Shown: positions 1-7,626, counted from the stretch's first letter. The stretch: 18,742 nt of DNA from CAYREE01 sp964423225 (GCA_964423225.1 CAYREE010000034.1:1-18742), one strand, 5' to 3'. Notes: generated from the sequence alone by a model not told the origin. Translations and numbers: made by a program.

Positions 1-1094
1 GAGATTCTTAATCCTGTGAAGGCGATCAACTCCATTACTCTCGGATTGATCTTGGAATGTATTGTCTTAAGAATCATCAAGAATATGACGAGTAGAACCG
101 CCTTCATTATACCCAATGCCATGGTAGAAAAGATTATGATCAATACCAGTGCAGTGATCCTGGTTTTTCCCAATATCGTATCCATCAGTTTATCTGTCTT
201 ACTTCGCCTACCGGTCTTAGACGGATTGAGATGGCTTAATATCACAACGGAACTCAGGTTCACAAGGAGTGTTATAACAAGTAGTACTGTTGCAAGTCCG
301 AATAATGCATAGTAATGCATGCTGTCTGCTGCAACCTCTCCCATCTCAATTCCAAGAGATCCAGTGATCGTTCTTACCGGCGAGAAGACATTCGTTATCG
401 GTTCAGGTATTATCGCTGCATTTCCAGTGACCATCATCACTGCCATGGTCTCGCCTATAGCCCTACCCATACCAAGTATGACTGCAGCAGTTATCCCTGA
501 TATTGCTGATGGAAAAGTCACCAGACTGATAGTCTGCCATTTTGTCGCACCAAGTGCTAGAGACCCTTGCTTATAATGCCTTTGAACAGCGCTTAAAGCA
601 TCTTCAGCAACGCTTACAATGGTCGGCAAGGCCATGACACCGAGTATGATCGATCCTGCAAGCCATGAGGTTCCCGTAGCAGTGTCAAAAACAACTCTAA
701 TAACTTCAGATAATATGATGAGGCCGTAGAATCCATAGACTACTGATGGGATGCCTGCAAGAAGTTCGACTGCAGGTTTCACTATCATCTTTACCCTGGG
801 ACTTGCAAGCTGGGAGATGTATAATGCGCAAGCGATCCCGAGGGGAACAGCAAAGATCATTGCGCCAAGTGTGACTAGAATTGTTCCAATGATAAGGGGA
901 TAAATACCAAAGCTGGGATTTTTGCCGGTGGGATCCCATTTCATCCCGAATATGAATTCTTTTAATCCAATCTCTTGGAATATCGGCAGGCTTTCTTTGA
1001 AAAGGAAAACAAGGATGAATATGATTACAAAAACTGCGAATATTGCGGTTATGAATAAAAAGTCTCTGACCGTTTTTTCCTTATATCCTCTCAT
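1..1094 (-). CDS. pstC: Phosphate ABC transporter permease PstC, 3' end outside the window, with an unusual C-terminal extension
   Basis: Membrane permease of the high-affinity phosphate importer; it should pair with PstA and PstB to pass phosphate from PstS into the cytoplasm. The frame is open from the ATG at 1094 to the window edge (364 codons). Residues seen include an N-terminal membrane helix, the PstC-like block GIPSVVYGFYGL, and the ATPase-contacting EAA-type loop ALGATKWQT followed by GRAIGETMAVMM. A normal PstC ends near residue 300, after the helix ending NLSSVVIL. Here the frame continues through a basic linker (TGRRSKTDK) into two more hydrophobic segments, so it may be a PstC-PstA fusion or a PstC with extra helices. 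It starts 14 nt after the pstS stop, with GAGAAGG before the ATG, and is probably co-transcribed. The family call is secure; the nature of the extension is open. Confidence 0.9.
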   Translation of the reverse strand, partial: MRGYKEKTVRDFLFITAIFAVFVIIFILVFLFKESLPIFQEIGLKEFIFGMKWDPTGKNPSFGIYPLIIGTILVTLGAMIFAVPLGIACALYISQLASPRVKMIVKPAVELLAGIPSVVYGFYGLIILSEVIRVVFDTATGTSWLAGSIILGVMALPTIVSVAEDALSAVQRHYKQGSLALGATKWQTISLVTFPSAISGITAAVILGMGRAIGETMAVMMVTGNAAIIPEPITNVFSPVRTITGSLGIEMGEVAADSMHYYALFGLATVLLVITLLVNLSSVVILSHLNPSKTGRRSKTDKLMDTILGKTRITALVLIIIFSTMALGIMKAVLLVIFLMILKTIHSKINPRVMELIAFTGLRI

Positions 1095-1108
1095 ATTTTC
1101 CTTCTCAT

Positions 1109-1948
1109 TTATTTTTTGGTTATAGGTACAAATCCTTCATCCTCGACGATCTTCTGCCCATCCGGGCTTTTAATGAAGTCTAGATAATTTTTTACAAGCC
1201 CTTCCGCCCGGCCGTCAGTAAACATGTTCAAAGATCGTGCTATCGGATATTTTTCATTAACGACGTTTTTAATAGTTGGTTGGATGGTTTTCCCCTTAAT
1301 TTTAATGCCTAATGGCTTTATCGTTTCGTCTATATAGCCGAGGCCTATATATCCGATTGCTCCTGGTGTTTGGGAGACTTGTTGTTTTATTGCTCCGTTT
1401 GAGTTCATCTCGAGCATATTCTTGTAGGATTCTTGTTTCTTCATCACGTGTTTCCAGAAGAATTCCCTGGTTCCTGATGCACTGTCCCTACCTATTGGGA
1501 CTATCTCTTGATTTTTTCCCCCGAGTTCATTCCAATTCCTATACTTTCCCTTGTAGATTTCCCTTATTTGGGCTACTGTTAGTGAGGATACTTGATTGGA
1601 TGGATGCACTATCAATGCTATCCCGTCTATTGCGACTATATGTTGGATTAGTCTTGGATATTTTTTCTTTTCGGATTCTTTTAGTTCGCGTGATGCCATG
1701 CCGATGTTTGCTGTTCCTTCTCCAACAGATCTTATGCCTACGCTTGATCCGCCACCATTTATCTGAATCTCTGATTTTTCATCCATGTCCATGTAGGCGT
1801 CAGCAACATTCTGGGCTAATGGAAGCACGGTTGTAGAACCGCTAATGGTCAGGTAAATAATATCCTCGCCTGTCCCAATACATCCTGTAGCATAGGATAA
1901 GCAGAGAATAATCGTTGTTACTAATAATTTGTTACTAATGCATTTCAT
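1109..1948 (-). CDS. pstS: Phosphate-binding lipoprotein PstS
   Basis: Extracellular phosphate receptor of the Pst ABC importer, 279 aa. The N-terminus is a short basic stretch, a hydrophobic core and a lipobox-like ATGC, so Cys23 is probably lipid-anchored to the outer face of the membrane. PBP-like-II motifs of PstS are clear: SGSTTVLPLAQ near residues 36-46, GGGSSVGI with GTANIGMASRE, then VPIGRDSASGTREFF, which supplies the Ser/Arg/Asp phosphate ligands in this family, and GAIGYIGLGY. The length is at the short end for PstS. The gene sits directly upstream of pstC. A TATA-like box lies at 1981-1988. In other organisms pst operons respond to phosphate starvation, but I see no recognisable Pho-type operator here. 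Confidence 0.95.
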   Translation of the reverse strand: MKCISNKLLVTTIILCLSYATGCIGTGEDIIYLTISGSTTVLPLAQNVADAYMDMDEKSEIQINGGGSSVGIRSVGEGTANIGMASRELKESEKKKYPRLIQHIVAIDGIALIVHPSNQVSSLTVAQIREIYKGKYRNWNELGGKNQEIVPIGRDSASGTREFFWKHVMKKQESYKNMLEMNSNGAIKQQVSQTPGAIGYIGLGYIDETIKPLGIKIKGKTIQPTIKNVVNEKYPIARSLNMFTDGRAEGLVKNYLDFIKSPDGQKIVEDEGFVPITKK

Positions 1949-1980
1949 ATCTATGTCAGAGAAATATTATCCTTAAACCG

Positions 1981-1988
1981 ATATATAT
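1981..1988 (-). promoter_or_regulatory. Probable TATA box of pstS-pstC
   Basis: On the minus strand GGATATATAT lies 33-40 nt before the pstS ATG, after the stop of the upstream gene. The spacing fits an archaeal TATA box with a leader of only a few nucleotides. Inferred from sequence only. Confidence 0.5.
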
Positions 1989-2005
1989 CCTGGGATCTAC
2001 TTGTT

Positions 2006-3418
2006 TCATATCTCTATTGGCGGTAGCATCTTTTCAGCAGGCACTCGTTCCCCCCTCAATTTCATGATGTTATAGCAATACCTGTACAGTGTCTGTTGTG
2101 TGTGTGGGTGCCAGTGAGGAGGATAATGTAAGAATAAGTCTGGTTCATCGAAGGGCATTAGGAATTTGGCGTAATCTTCTCTCACATTCCCTGAAATTCT
2201 TTTTAGCAGGCTATTTGCTTTTTCTCGATCCACGCTGACATACATCTCCTTCACGGGATCAAGACAAGTGAACAATCCGACATACTCTCTAGCCTCTGAC
2301 AAAGCCCTATCATGTTCTTTGAACACCTCCAAGCCTCCCTCACCTGCAAGCAGCGTCAGGGCGTTATGGCCTTGGATCATTGCATCCACATCCTTTACTA
2401 TGCCAAAGCATGTAGGATTCTCAGGTAGCCAGGTCCTGATGTTCTTGACATTCTCAAAATATCCGAGCACATAAGGCCTGTTTAATCCTGCTGCAGCATG
2501 CATGACTCCGGTGTTTCTCGTAAGGACAATATCGCATCCGGCCATGATTGCCAGTAGCTCGTCTTGATCGATGTTTTTATCCGATATATGTAGATTCTCA
2601 CCCCCACCGAACGAACCTGCTTTTTCCATGATTACCTTACCCTGGGCCAGGCCACTTCCTTCTCTTCCAGGATTCAATACTATATCTGAACTCCCGGATA
2701 TTCCCGCGATTATTTGCGCATCTTCATCTGGAGTGAACGCCATGTATGCCTCGCTTATCCCTAATGCATTATAGAATGTCCTTGATCCAGTACTAGTGTT
2801 TTCATCAAGCCATCCGCTCCAAGTCTTTACATGGCCTGGATCCGGGACCAGGTTTGGATATCGTGGCGTATTAATCCCTGCATCAAATGCTTCTGCTCTT
2901 ACAGTAAGTGGGACGGAGGGATAAGAGACCTTATTATCGTCGAGGATGCTCATAAGCCTGTATGACTTGTCGTATGGGAAGCTAGCGCTCTTGCCGTCCA
3001 TTCTGCCTGAAAAAGCCCACATGAAATCACCAGAGAGTTTCAATACCATGCCGCCTCTCTTGGATACTTGAATCACATCGTCATTTACTTCAAATCTTCC
3101 GAGTAAGATAGAGTTGCCTGTAAGTTCCCTTACTTCTTCTTGTGGATCAGACACACTGGTTACTGCATTGATTCCAGGTATATTGTTATATGGTGTCTTA
3201 GATCCTGAGACAACAGTGATATCAGCCTTTGGATATCTTGCCTTTAGTCCTAGTGCGACAGGTTGCTGGATGACATAATCGCCTAGACGTGTTTCAGGAG
3301 TCCATCCATGGGGAGCGTATATTACACGGGTTATACTCTCTTTGTCGGCATTGAATTCATGAAGCGGCTTCGGATAATTTATTAAGTCGTCTCTTTTAAC
3401 CTGGGTATGAAATGTCAT
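2006..3418 (-). CDS. GT9-like (heptosyltransferase-fold) protein
   Basis: A 470-aa protein with no signal peptide or membrane helix. Two blocks resemble glycosyltransferase family 9 (ADP-heptose:LPS heptosyltransferase-like, GT-B fold). Residues 44-90 read like the N-terminal domain, with GDYVIQQPVALGLKARYP followed by a strand and PGINAV. Residues 290-320 read like the nucleotide-sugar domain, with CDIVLTRNTGVMHAAAG and then RPYVLGYF, where family members have a D/N-T-G-x-M-H-x-A-A signature. The donor and acceptor cannot be inferred; in an archaeon it may act on a surface glycan or glycolipid. About 140 C-terminal residues, including the aromatic and His-rich HYPPHWHPHTQ, are not explained by GT9. 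It follows the glutamine synthetase homologue by about 40 nt but has its own TATA-like box. Confidence 0.55.
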   Translation of the reverse strand: MTFHTQVKRDDLINYPKPLHEFNADKESITRVIYAPHGWTPETRLGDYVIQQPVALGLKARYPKADITVVSGSKTPYNNIPGINAVTSVSDPQEEVRELTGNSILLGRFEVNDDVIQVSKRGGMVLKLSGDFMWAFSGRMDGKSASFPYDKSYRLMSILDDNKVSYPSVPLTVRAEAFDAGINTPRYPNLVPDPGHVKTWSGWLDENTSTGSRTFYNALGISEAYMAFTPDEDAQIIAGISGSSDIVLNPGREGSGLAQGKVIMEKAGSFGGGENLHISDKNIDQDELLAIMAGCDIVLTRNTGVMHAAAGLNRPYVLGYFENVKNIRTWLPENPTCFGIVKDVDAMIQGHNALTLLAGEGGLEVFKEHDRALSEAREYVGLFTCLDPVKEMYVSVDREKANSLLKRISGNVREDYAKFLMPFDEPDLFLHYPPHWHPHTQQTLYRYCYNIMKLRGERVPAEKMLPPIEI

Positions 3419-3445
3419 ATATGGATAAATTCAGGGTAGCCAGGG

Positions 3446-3453
3446 AATATATA
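3446..3453 (-). promoter_or_regulatory. Probable TATA box of the GT9-like gene
   Basis: Minus-strand GGTATATATTCCC sits 28-35 nt before the ATG at 3418, in the 41-nt gap after the upstream stop. This spacing suggests a leaderless or nearly leaderless transcript. Confidence 0.5.
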
Positions 3454-3459
3454 CCTTCA

Positions 3460-4788
3460 TTAGATACTCAGGTAATTGTCGTGTTCTCTGGGTGTTACAC
3501 TTGTTCTGTGCTCCTCCCATTCAGCTGTCTTTAATGCAATATAACTATCATATAGTTTTTGTCCAAGCGCATTTTTCAGGAAACTGCTTTTTTCAGCTTC
3601 TACTAGTGCTTCGAACATGCATTTTGGTAGGAATCTATCATCCCAGACACTCTTTGATTTCTTATTCAGGTATGTGCTTCCAATATCGGATGATCCACAA
3701 TCTAATCCTTCTCGCATACCAGTTAGCCCCATCTTGATGAGGATTGCCATCTGTAAGTATGCGTTTCCTGCAGGATCAGGGTTTCGAAGCTCGATTCTAG
3801 TATCTTCTGATTTGCCTGAATAGGGTATCCTTACCATAGAAGTCCTGTTTTTCAATCCCCAACCCCTAACGACTGGCGCTTCCCTGTCTATCACATAACC
3901 TTTATATGAATTGAATGTTGACGCCATGATTATCGATGATTCTCTCGCATACTTGATTATTCCACCCATGAAATTTCTGCATTTTTTCGATAAATTATCC
4001 TTGTCATTCTTATCGTAGAATAAATTTTTACCCTTTGAGTCAAGCATTGATAAGTGTATGTGATATGCATTCCGGTTCTGTCCGTTAAATGGTTTGGGCA
4101 TGAATGATGCATGCAGGTCATATTCTCCCGCGACTTTTTTTGTTATATAATTGAATAAGATTGTTCTGTCCGAAGCTTCAACAGGGTCGGTTGCAGGCAG
4201 GTTTATCTCATGCTGGCTTGAAGTGACTTCATGATGTGCTTTTTCATATGATATACCACATTCTGATAGGACTTGTATGATCTTCTTCCTTACAAGATTG
4301 CCCTTGTCAGCTGGGTCGGCATGGAAGTATCGTGCACTATCAGTGTGAATTCCTTCACAGTATGCATCCTCGGCAAGAAGGAAGAACTCGTGTTCAGGAC
4401 CGACCTTGAAACTAACATCAAATTCTTTTTTGGCTTCAGCTAATGTCTTCTCTAAAAGTGATCGAGCATCATACTCTGACCTAACTCCTTTCTGGTTATA
4501 GATTTTCCCTATGAAGGAGCCTATCCTCTCATCTTTTAACTTGATGACTCGCACACTATCCGGTACTGGCACAAGTATTTTATCGCTGTCATCAACGGTT
4601 CCAAGCCCTGCAATAGAGCTCGAGTCAAAGCCTATGCCCTTATCAATGGTTGTCTCAAGGTCATCCAGATTAGTCTGTAATGTCATAAGCCTTCCATTCA
4701 AGTCTGTGAAGAATATCTGGGCGAAATCAACTTGAGCCAGCTTGTTCTTCACCTTCAATGCAAATGGGTTTTCATCTGTCATAGTCAT
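3460..4788 (-). CDS. Divergent glutamine synthetase-family ligase (GlnA-like), substrate uncertain
   Basis: An ATP-dependent carboxylate-amine ligase of the GS-I fold, 442 aa, close to GS-I-alpha length. The beta-grasp block FFTDLNG (Asp29) is present. Catalytic-domain metal and nucleotide residues are kept: GPEHEFF (Glu132, Glu134), HHEV (Glu187), QHEI (Glu194), YHIH (His243), REAP (Glu303), NRTSMVRIP (Arg315, Arg320) and RIELRNPDP (Glu333, Arg335). Two places depart from canonical GlnA. The NGSGMH loop reads NRNAYH, and the conserved NSYKR motif reads NSYKG, so the Arg that holds the glutamate alpha-carboxylate in bacterial GS is Gly297. That argues for a substrate other than glutamate, or a changed binding mode. 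The ATG overlaps the stop of the aminomutase gene (ATGA), so translation is probably coupled. It could still be the organism's ordinary GlnA. Confidence 0.85.
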   Translation of the reverse strand: MTMTDENPFALKVKNKLAQVDFAQIFFTDLNGRLMTLQTNLDDLETTIDKGIGFDSSSIAGLGTVDDSDKILVPVPDSVRVIKLKDERIGSFIGKIYNQKGVRSEYDARSLLEKTLAEAKKEFDVSFKVGPEHEFFLLAEDAYCEGIHTDSARYFHADPADKGNLVRKKIIQVLSECGISYEKAHHEVTSSQHEINLPATDPVEASDRTILFNYITKKVAGEYDLHASFMPKPFNGQNRNAYHIHLSMLDSKGKNLFYDKNDKDNLSKKCRNFMGGIIKYARESSIIMASTFNSYKGYVIDREAPVVRGWGLKNRTSMVRIPYSGKSEDTRIELRNPDPAGNAYLQMAILIKMGLTGMREGLDCGSSDIGSTYLNKKSKSVWDDRFLPKCMFEALVEAEKSSFLKNALGQKLYDSYIALKTAEWEEHRTSVTPREHDNYLSI

Positions 4789-5858
4789 TCAGGAATATTT
4801 GGTATTTTAGTATATTCGCCTTTATAGTTTTTTAGCTTGTATTCCTTCTCATTTTTTTCCATTATGTAGTAATCCGGCATCAAAGGGATCTTCCCTATAT
4901 TAGTTGCGATAACATACATTGGCTGTGCAAGCCCTGTCGTATGGCCTCTGATAGCATCTCTTATCAGTTCTGCGCCCTTCTCTACTGGCGTACGGAAATG
5001 GTCTATTCCTGGGGCTGGCTCGCAGTAGAAGACATAGTATGGTCTAATCCTTACTTTCAAGAGTTTCTGATATAGCTTTCTAAATGTGTCAACATCATCG
5101 TTCACTCCTTTTAGAAGTACTGACTGGTTTCCAACATTCACGCCGCAGGATAGTAGATTATATACTGCTTTTGCAGTTAGTTCGGTTATCTCATTGGGAT
5201 GGTTGCAGTGTGTATTCAACCAGATGGGTATTTCATGATATCCTGAAAGGATATTCATCAGGTTTTTTGTTATTCGGTGTGGGAGGTTTATCACAGTCTT
5301 AGTATGGAATCTAATCATCTCCAGGTGTGGTATGTTCCTTAGACCGTCAACAATATGCTTTATCTTGTCATCAGGTAGGATGAATGGGTCGCCTCCAGTC
5401 ACTAGTACGTCTCGTATTTCTTCATGTTCCTTTATCCATTCAAGCCCTTCAGCCACATCGAATCGTAGGCTTACATTCCGGTCGACGACAACCTCTTTTC
5501 TAAAGCAGAATCTACAGTAGCCTGCGCAAACATCAGTGACAGTGAATGCCACTCTATCCTTGTATTGTCTTGCAATGCTGTCTGGTCTTACCTCTTCTGT
5601 CGCCCGGTTTTCCTTCCATATAAGATAATTGTCCATCCCATAGACGTTTTGATGTTCTTTGAGTGAGGGTATTATCTGTTTTCTAATCGGGCAGTCTGGA
5701 TCTTCTTTGTTCATTAGGGAGGCAAAATAGGGTGTAGTTCCCCATACAGTATCCATTGATTTAATGGCTTCCTCTTCTTCTTTGGTGACGTCAATAAATT
5801 CCCGCAACCTTTCGAGTGTATTAACACTTTCTTTTAATTGTCGCTCCCATTCTTCCAT
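4785..5858 (-). CDS. KamA-family radical SAM, PLP-dependent 2,3-aminomutase
   Basis: A member of the lysine 2,3-aminomutase family, which moves an alpha-amino group to the beta carbon using SAM, a 4Fe-4S cluster and PLP. It has 357 aa, nearer to EpmB/YjeK than to the 416-aa-plus catabolic KamA. Visible motifs are the cluster ligands CAGYCRFC (Cys111, Cys115, Cys118), GGDP at 155-158 for SAM binding, GNQSVLLKGVND, HFRTPVEKG, and Lys323 in GKIPLMP at the PLP-lysine position. Compared with the Clostridium subterminale enzyme, Asp293 aligns with Glu280 and Asp330 with Ala318. These two Asp hold the lysine side chain, so lysine is not an obvious substrate. The gene overlaps the GS-like gene by four bases. 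No acetyltransferase (AblB) or EF-P gene is in the window to support the two known roles. Confidence 0.85.
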   Translation of the reverse strand: MEEWERQLKESVNTLERLREFIDVTKEEEEAIKSMDTVWGTTPYFASLMNKEDPDCPIRKQIIPSLKEHQNVYGMDNYLIWKENRATEEVRPDSIARQYKDRVAFTVTDVCAGYCRFCFRKEVVVDRNVSLRFDVAEGLEWIKEHEEIRDVLVTGGDPFILPDDKIKHIVDGLRNIPHLEMIRFHTKTVINLPHRITKNLMNILSGYHEIPIWLNTHCNHPNEITELTAKAVYNLLSCGVNVGNQSVLLKGVNDDVDTFRKLYQKLLKVRIRPYYVFYCEPAPGIDHFRTPVEKGAELIRDAIRGHTTGLAQPMYVIATNIGKIPLMPDYYIMEKNEKEYKLKNYKGEYTKIPNIPE

Positions 5859-5880
5859 TCTGTAACCAACTATGATAAAA

Positions 5881-5890
5881 CAAATAAAAA
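5881..5890 (-). promoter_or_regulatory. Probable TATA box of the kamA-like / GS-like operon
   Basis: Minus-strand TTTTTATTTG lies 23-32 nt before the ATG at 5858, just after the stop of the upstream coiled-coil gene. The T-rich run could also help terminate that upstream transcript. Confidence 0.4.
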
Positions 5891-5892
5891 GT

Positions 5893-6669
5893 TCATAATA
5901 GACATGATTCTTGTATTTGGATCATATTTTCTGCGATATCCTGTGAAAGTTGGGTGATCTCCTTCATAAGTTTTTTTATCTGACTAATGTCCTCTGAGTC
6001 TATAGCTTTATCGAGTTTGTCTAATTCAGCTTCTAACTGGTCGAGTTGGGCTTCAACCTCGTTTATTGTTTCTATCTCTGATCTACACGTTATCTTAAGT
6101 AGTCTGAGGATTTCATCTATCTTGTATATGAACTCCTGAGTTTTTACTATGGATTGTTTTGCGAGGACGATGATTGATTGAATAATGTTTTCTTTGATAA
6201 TGTCTTTGTTATCCTTTAAGTATTGTATGAGCTCCTGGTTTATCTGATGTAATTCTTGTATTGTGCTGGCTTGATTGACATTCCTCTTATATTCTTCCAG
6301 CCCGCTTCTAATCGTATCGATCGAGTTGAGTAGGACCTGTTTTGTCACATATTCTAGTCTCTTATTCGCCTGGATTTTTCCTTCAAGTGTGTTGAGTCTA
6401 GATAGTGCATTATCTATACGTTTTATAATAGACTGTTTTAATGCGTTGAAATCTGCATCATAGCCGGATGTATTATTCTGTATTTTATCAATGATCTTAT
6501 CCTTTATGTCAGTGTCTTTCTGATAATCCGAGCTTCTGTCAGGTAATGTTGGTGTGCTCCTATCGCCTGGATTGAATCTATCTCTTAATCCTGCACTGGC
6601 ATAGGGGCATAGTAACATTAAAATAATCAAAACCTCCAGATATCCTGTTTTTTCCGAGTTCATAATCAT
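5893..6669 (-). CDS. Predicted secreted coiled-coil protein, unknown function
   Basis: I do not recognise a family. The 258-aa product starts with a signal-peptide-like stretch (hydrophobic core LEVLIILMLLCPYASAG, likely cleaved after the ASA). A short Pro/Ser/Asp-rich linker follows to about residue 50, then an almost uninterrupted helical region rich in Leu, Ile, Glu, Lys and Gln with heptad-like spacing, including a run LDQLEAELDKLDKAID near 207-222. It has no second membrane segment, so it is probably exported as an elongated helical protein. Its ATG overlaps the stop of the upstream lipoprotein gene (ATGA); an in-frame ATG two codons later at 6663 is an alternative start. The overlap suggests that the two products work together at the cell surface. 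Confidence 0.65.
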   Translation of the reverse strand: MIMNSEKTGYLEVLIILMLLCPYASAGLRDRFNPGDRSTPTLPDRSSDYQKDTDIKDKIIDKIQNNTSGYDADFNALKQSIIKRIDNALSRLNTLEGKIQANKRLEYVTKQVLLNSIDTIRSGLEEYKRNVNQASTIQELHQINQELIQYLKDNKDIIKENIIQSIIVLAKQSIVKTQEFIYKIDEILRLLKITCRSEIETINEVEAQLDQLEAELDKLDKAIDSEDISQIKKLMKEITQLSQDIAENMIQIQESCLL

Positions 6670-6986
6670 AACTCCATGTTTTCATCAAGACCATCAGCTG
6701 ATTCGCTCAGGTCATTAATCTCATTCATTAGATTATTGATTTCTCCCAACTTTTTTTTTATCTCATTGTCTGTGAGATCCTTTATCGTCGTAGTAGGAGC
6801 CACTCCTGTCCTGTCATCTTGAAGTATGTCGTCTATTGGCTTGATGGTTGTGGTAGTTTGTATTGCCTTGTTTGTCTCGGGTTCTGTTAGTTCATCTTTT
6901 TCTTTTGTTTCGCTGATGCATCCAGTGGTTAAAAGGAAAATAATTGAAGAAATGACGAGTGTAGATATGCCCTGCAGTTTATTCAT
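6666..6986 (-). CDS. Small predicted lipoprotein, unknown function
   Basis: A 106-aa protein with a signal sequence ending in the lipobox LTTGC (Cys23), so it is probably lipid-anchored outside the membrane. After the Cys comes an acidic, Thr-rich, apparently disordered stretch with two similar pieces, TTTTIKPIDD and PTTTIKDLTD. A short helix then has Leu/Ile spacing suggestive of a coiled coil (IKKKLGEINNLMNEINDL). The last four bases overlap the start of the secreted coiled-coil gene, and the coiled-coil ends may pair. No homologue is recognised. Low complexity lowers confidence in the details, but the signal peptide, lipobox, overlap and promoter spacing support a real gene. Confidence 0.6.
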   Translation of the reverse strand: MNKLQGISTLVISSIIFLLTTGCISETKEKDELTEPETNKAIQTTTTIKPIDDILQDDRTGVAPTTTIKDLTDNEIKKKLGEINNLMNEINDLSESADGLDENMEL

Positions 6987-7009
6987 CTTAAATATACTTT
7001 TAGAACTTC

Positions 7010-7017
7010 TATTTAAT
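7010..7017 (-). promoter_or_regulatory. Probable TATA box of the lipoprotein / coiled-coil operon
   Basis: Minus-strand ATTAAATAG lies 24-31 nt before the ATG at 6986. No Shine-Dalgarno sequence precedes that ATG, which fits leaderless transcription. Confidence 0.4.
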
Positions 7018-7076
7018 CAATAATTCTTTCAATGGATTGTAGAACAATTCGTTGAACCAGTATAGATTGTTTTTTT

Positions 7077-7376
7077 TTATCCGAGTATCTTATCGATTAT
7101 CAGTAGGCTAGTGATATTTACAAGCATGGCTACTATTCCCAGAAAGACTCCCATTGTGAGGGCAAATATGTCAGTCCCTCTATAATGGATGTATGCTAGA
7201 GTCGTTATCATAAGGGGTGTTATATTGATTAGAAAGTAGATGTATCCACAGATTGGCTCACATTCTCCATATCCTAGGGCGTAGACGGTTATCAAGGCTA
7301 CTAATAACCCTCCGATTACGCCTAGTGGTAATGTGATTATCGTGTTTAACGTGTCATCAGTCGCCTGTGACTCCAT
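7077..7376 (-). CDS. Small membrane protein with three predicted helices
   Basis: A 99-aa hydrophobic protein of unknown function. Three membrane segments are apparent: about residues 13-35 (TLPLGVIGGLLVALITVYALG), 44-62 (GYIYFLINITPLMITTLAY) and 70-95 (IFALTMGVFLGIVAMLVNITSLLII). A Cys pair (CEPIC) lies in the loop after the first segment and could form a disulfide or bind a metal. Unlike most genes here it has a G-rich Shine-Dalgarno-like GGATGGTG just before the ATG. It diverges from the small ORF at 7456. Confidence 0.6.
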   Translation of the reverse strand: MESQATDDTLNTIITLPLGVIGGLLVALITVYALGYGECEPICGYIYFLINITPLMITTLAYIHYRGTDIFALTMGVFLGIVAMLVNITSLLIIDKILG

Positions 7377-7411
7377 AACACCATCCCCCCTCTATATGAT
7401 ATATCTCTTTA

Positions 7412-7429
7412 CTTTATTTTTTAATAAAG
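7412..7429. promoter_or_regulatory. Symmetric divergent promoter element
   Basis: CTTTATT-TTTT-AATAAAG is a perfect 7-bp inverted repeat with a 4-bp centre. It lies between the divergent genes starting at 7376 (minus) and 7456 (plus), about 36 nt from each ATG. Read either way it resembles a TATA box, with room for a short leader carrying the Shine-Dalgarno-like sequence that both genes have. Confidence 0.4.
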
Positions 7430-7455
7430 GGAAATATGTATATAGGTGGTTGAAA

Positions 7456-7626
7456 ATGTTGGAATTATTCTTCGACAGGTTGAATAAGAGCTATGTTATA
7501 AAGGATGGGGATGGATCTCTAAGGCTTTCTGAAAAGGATTTTGAGAACATGCGTTTGAGAAGTGAAAGCCCATTACTTAGGATGCTTTATGATTCTGCAA
7601 GAGATGAGAAGAGTCAGCGTATTTAA
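7456..7626 (+). CDS. Small soluble protein, 56 aa, unknown
   Basis: This frame is also open upstream, but the ATG at 7456 is preferred because GGTGGT precedes it at a good distance and an AT-rich promoter element lies at 7412-7429. The product is charged, with a helix-forming middle (LRLSEKDFENMRLRSESPLLRMLYDSARDE shortened here to its character: alternating acidic, basic and Leu residues). No family is recognised. Its TAA stop overlaps the stop of the convergent metallo-hydrolase gene within the palindrome TTTAAA. Confidence 0.5.
   Translation: MLELFFDRLNKSYVIKDGDGSLRLSEKDFENMRLRSESPLLRMLYDSARDEKSQRI

Noticed and set aside
16..576. Plus-strand open frames opposite pstC
   Set aside because: Antisense to a confidently identified permease; the hydrophobic look follows from the complementary codons.
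1312..1836. Long plus-strand open frame (174 codons) inside pstS
   Set aside because: It is antisense to a clear PstS gene, its translation is Leu/Arg/Ser-rich without a recognisable domain, and no promoter or ribosome site fits.
4785..5858. Calling the aminomutase a true lysine 2,3-aminomutase (beta-lysine for osmoprotection)
   Set aside because: One of the two lysine-recognising Asp is Ala and the other is Glu, and no AblB-type acetyltransferase lies next to it.
7066..7077. T-rich run as a terminator
   Set aside because: The T run is on the plus strand, while the flanking genes are on the minus strand, so it would not end their transcripts. No stem precedes it.
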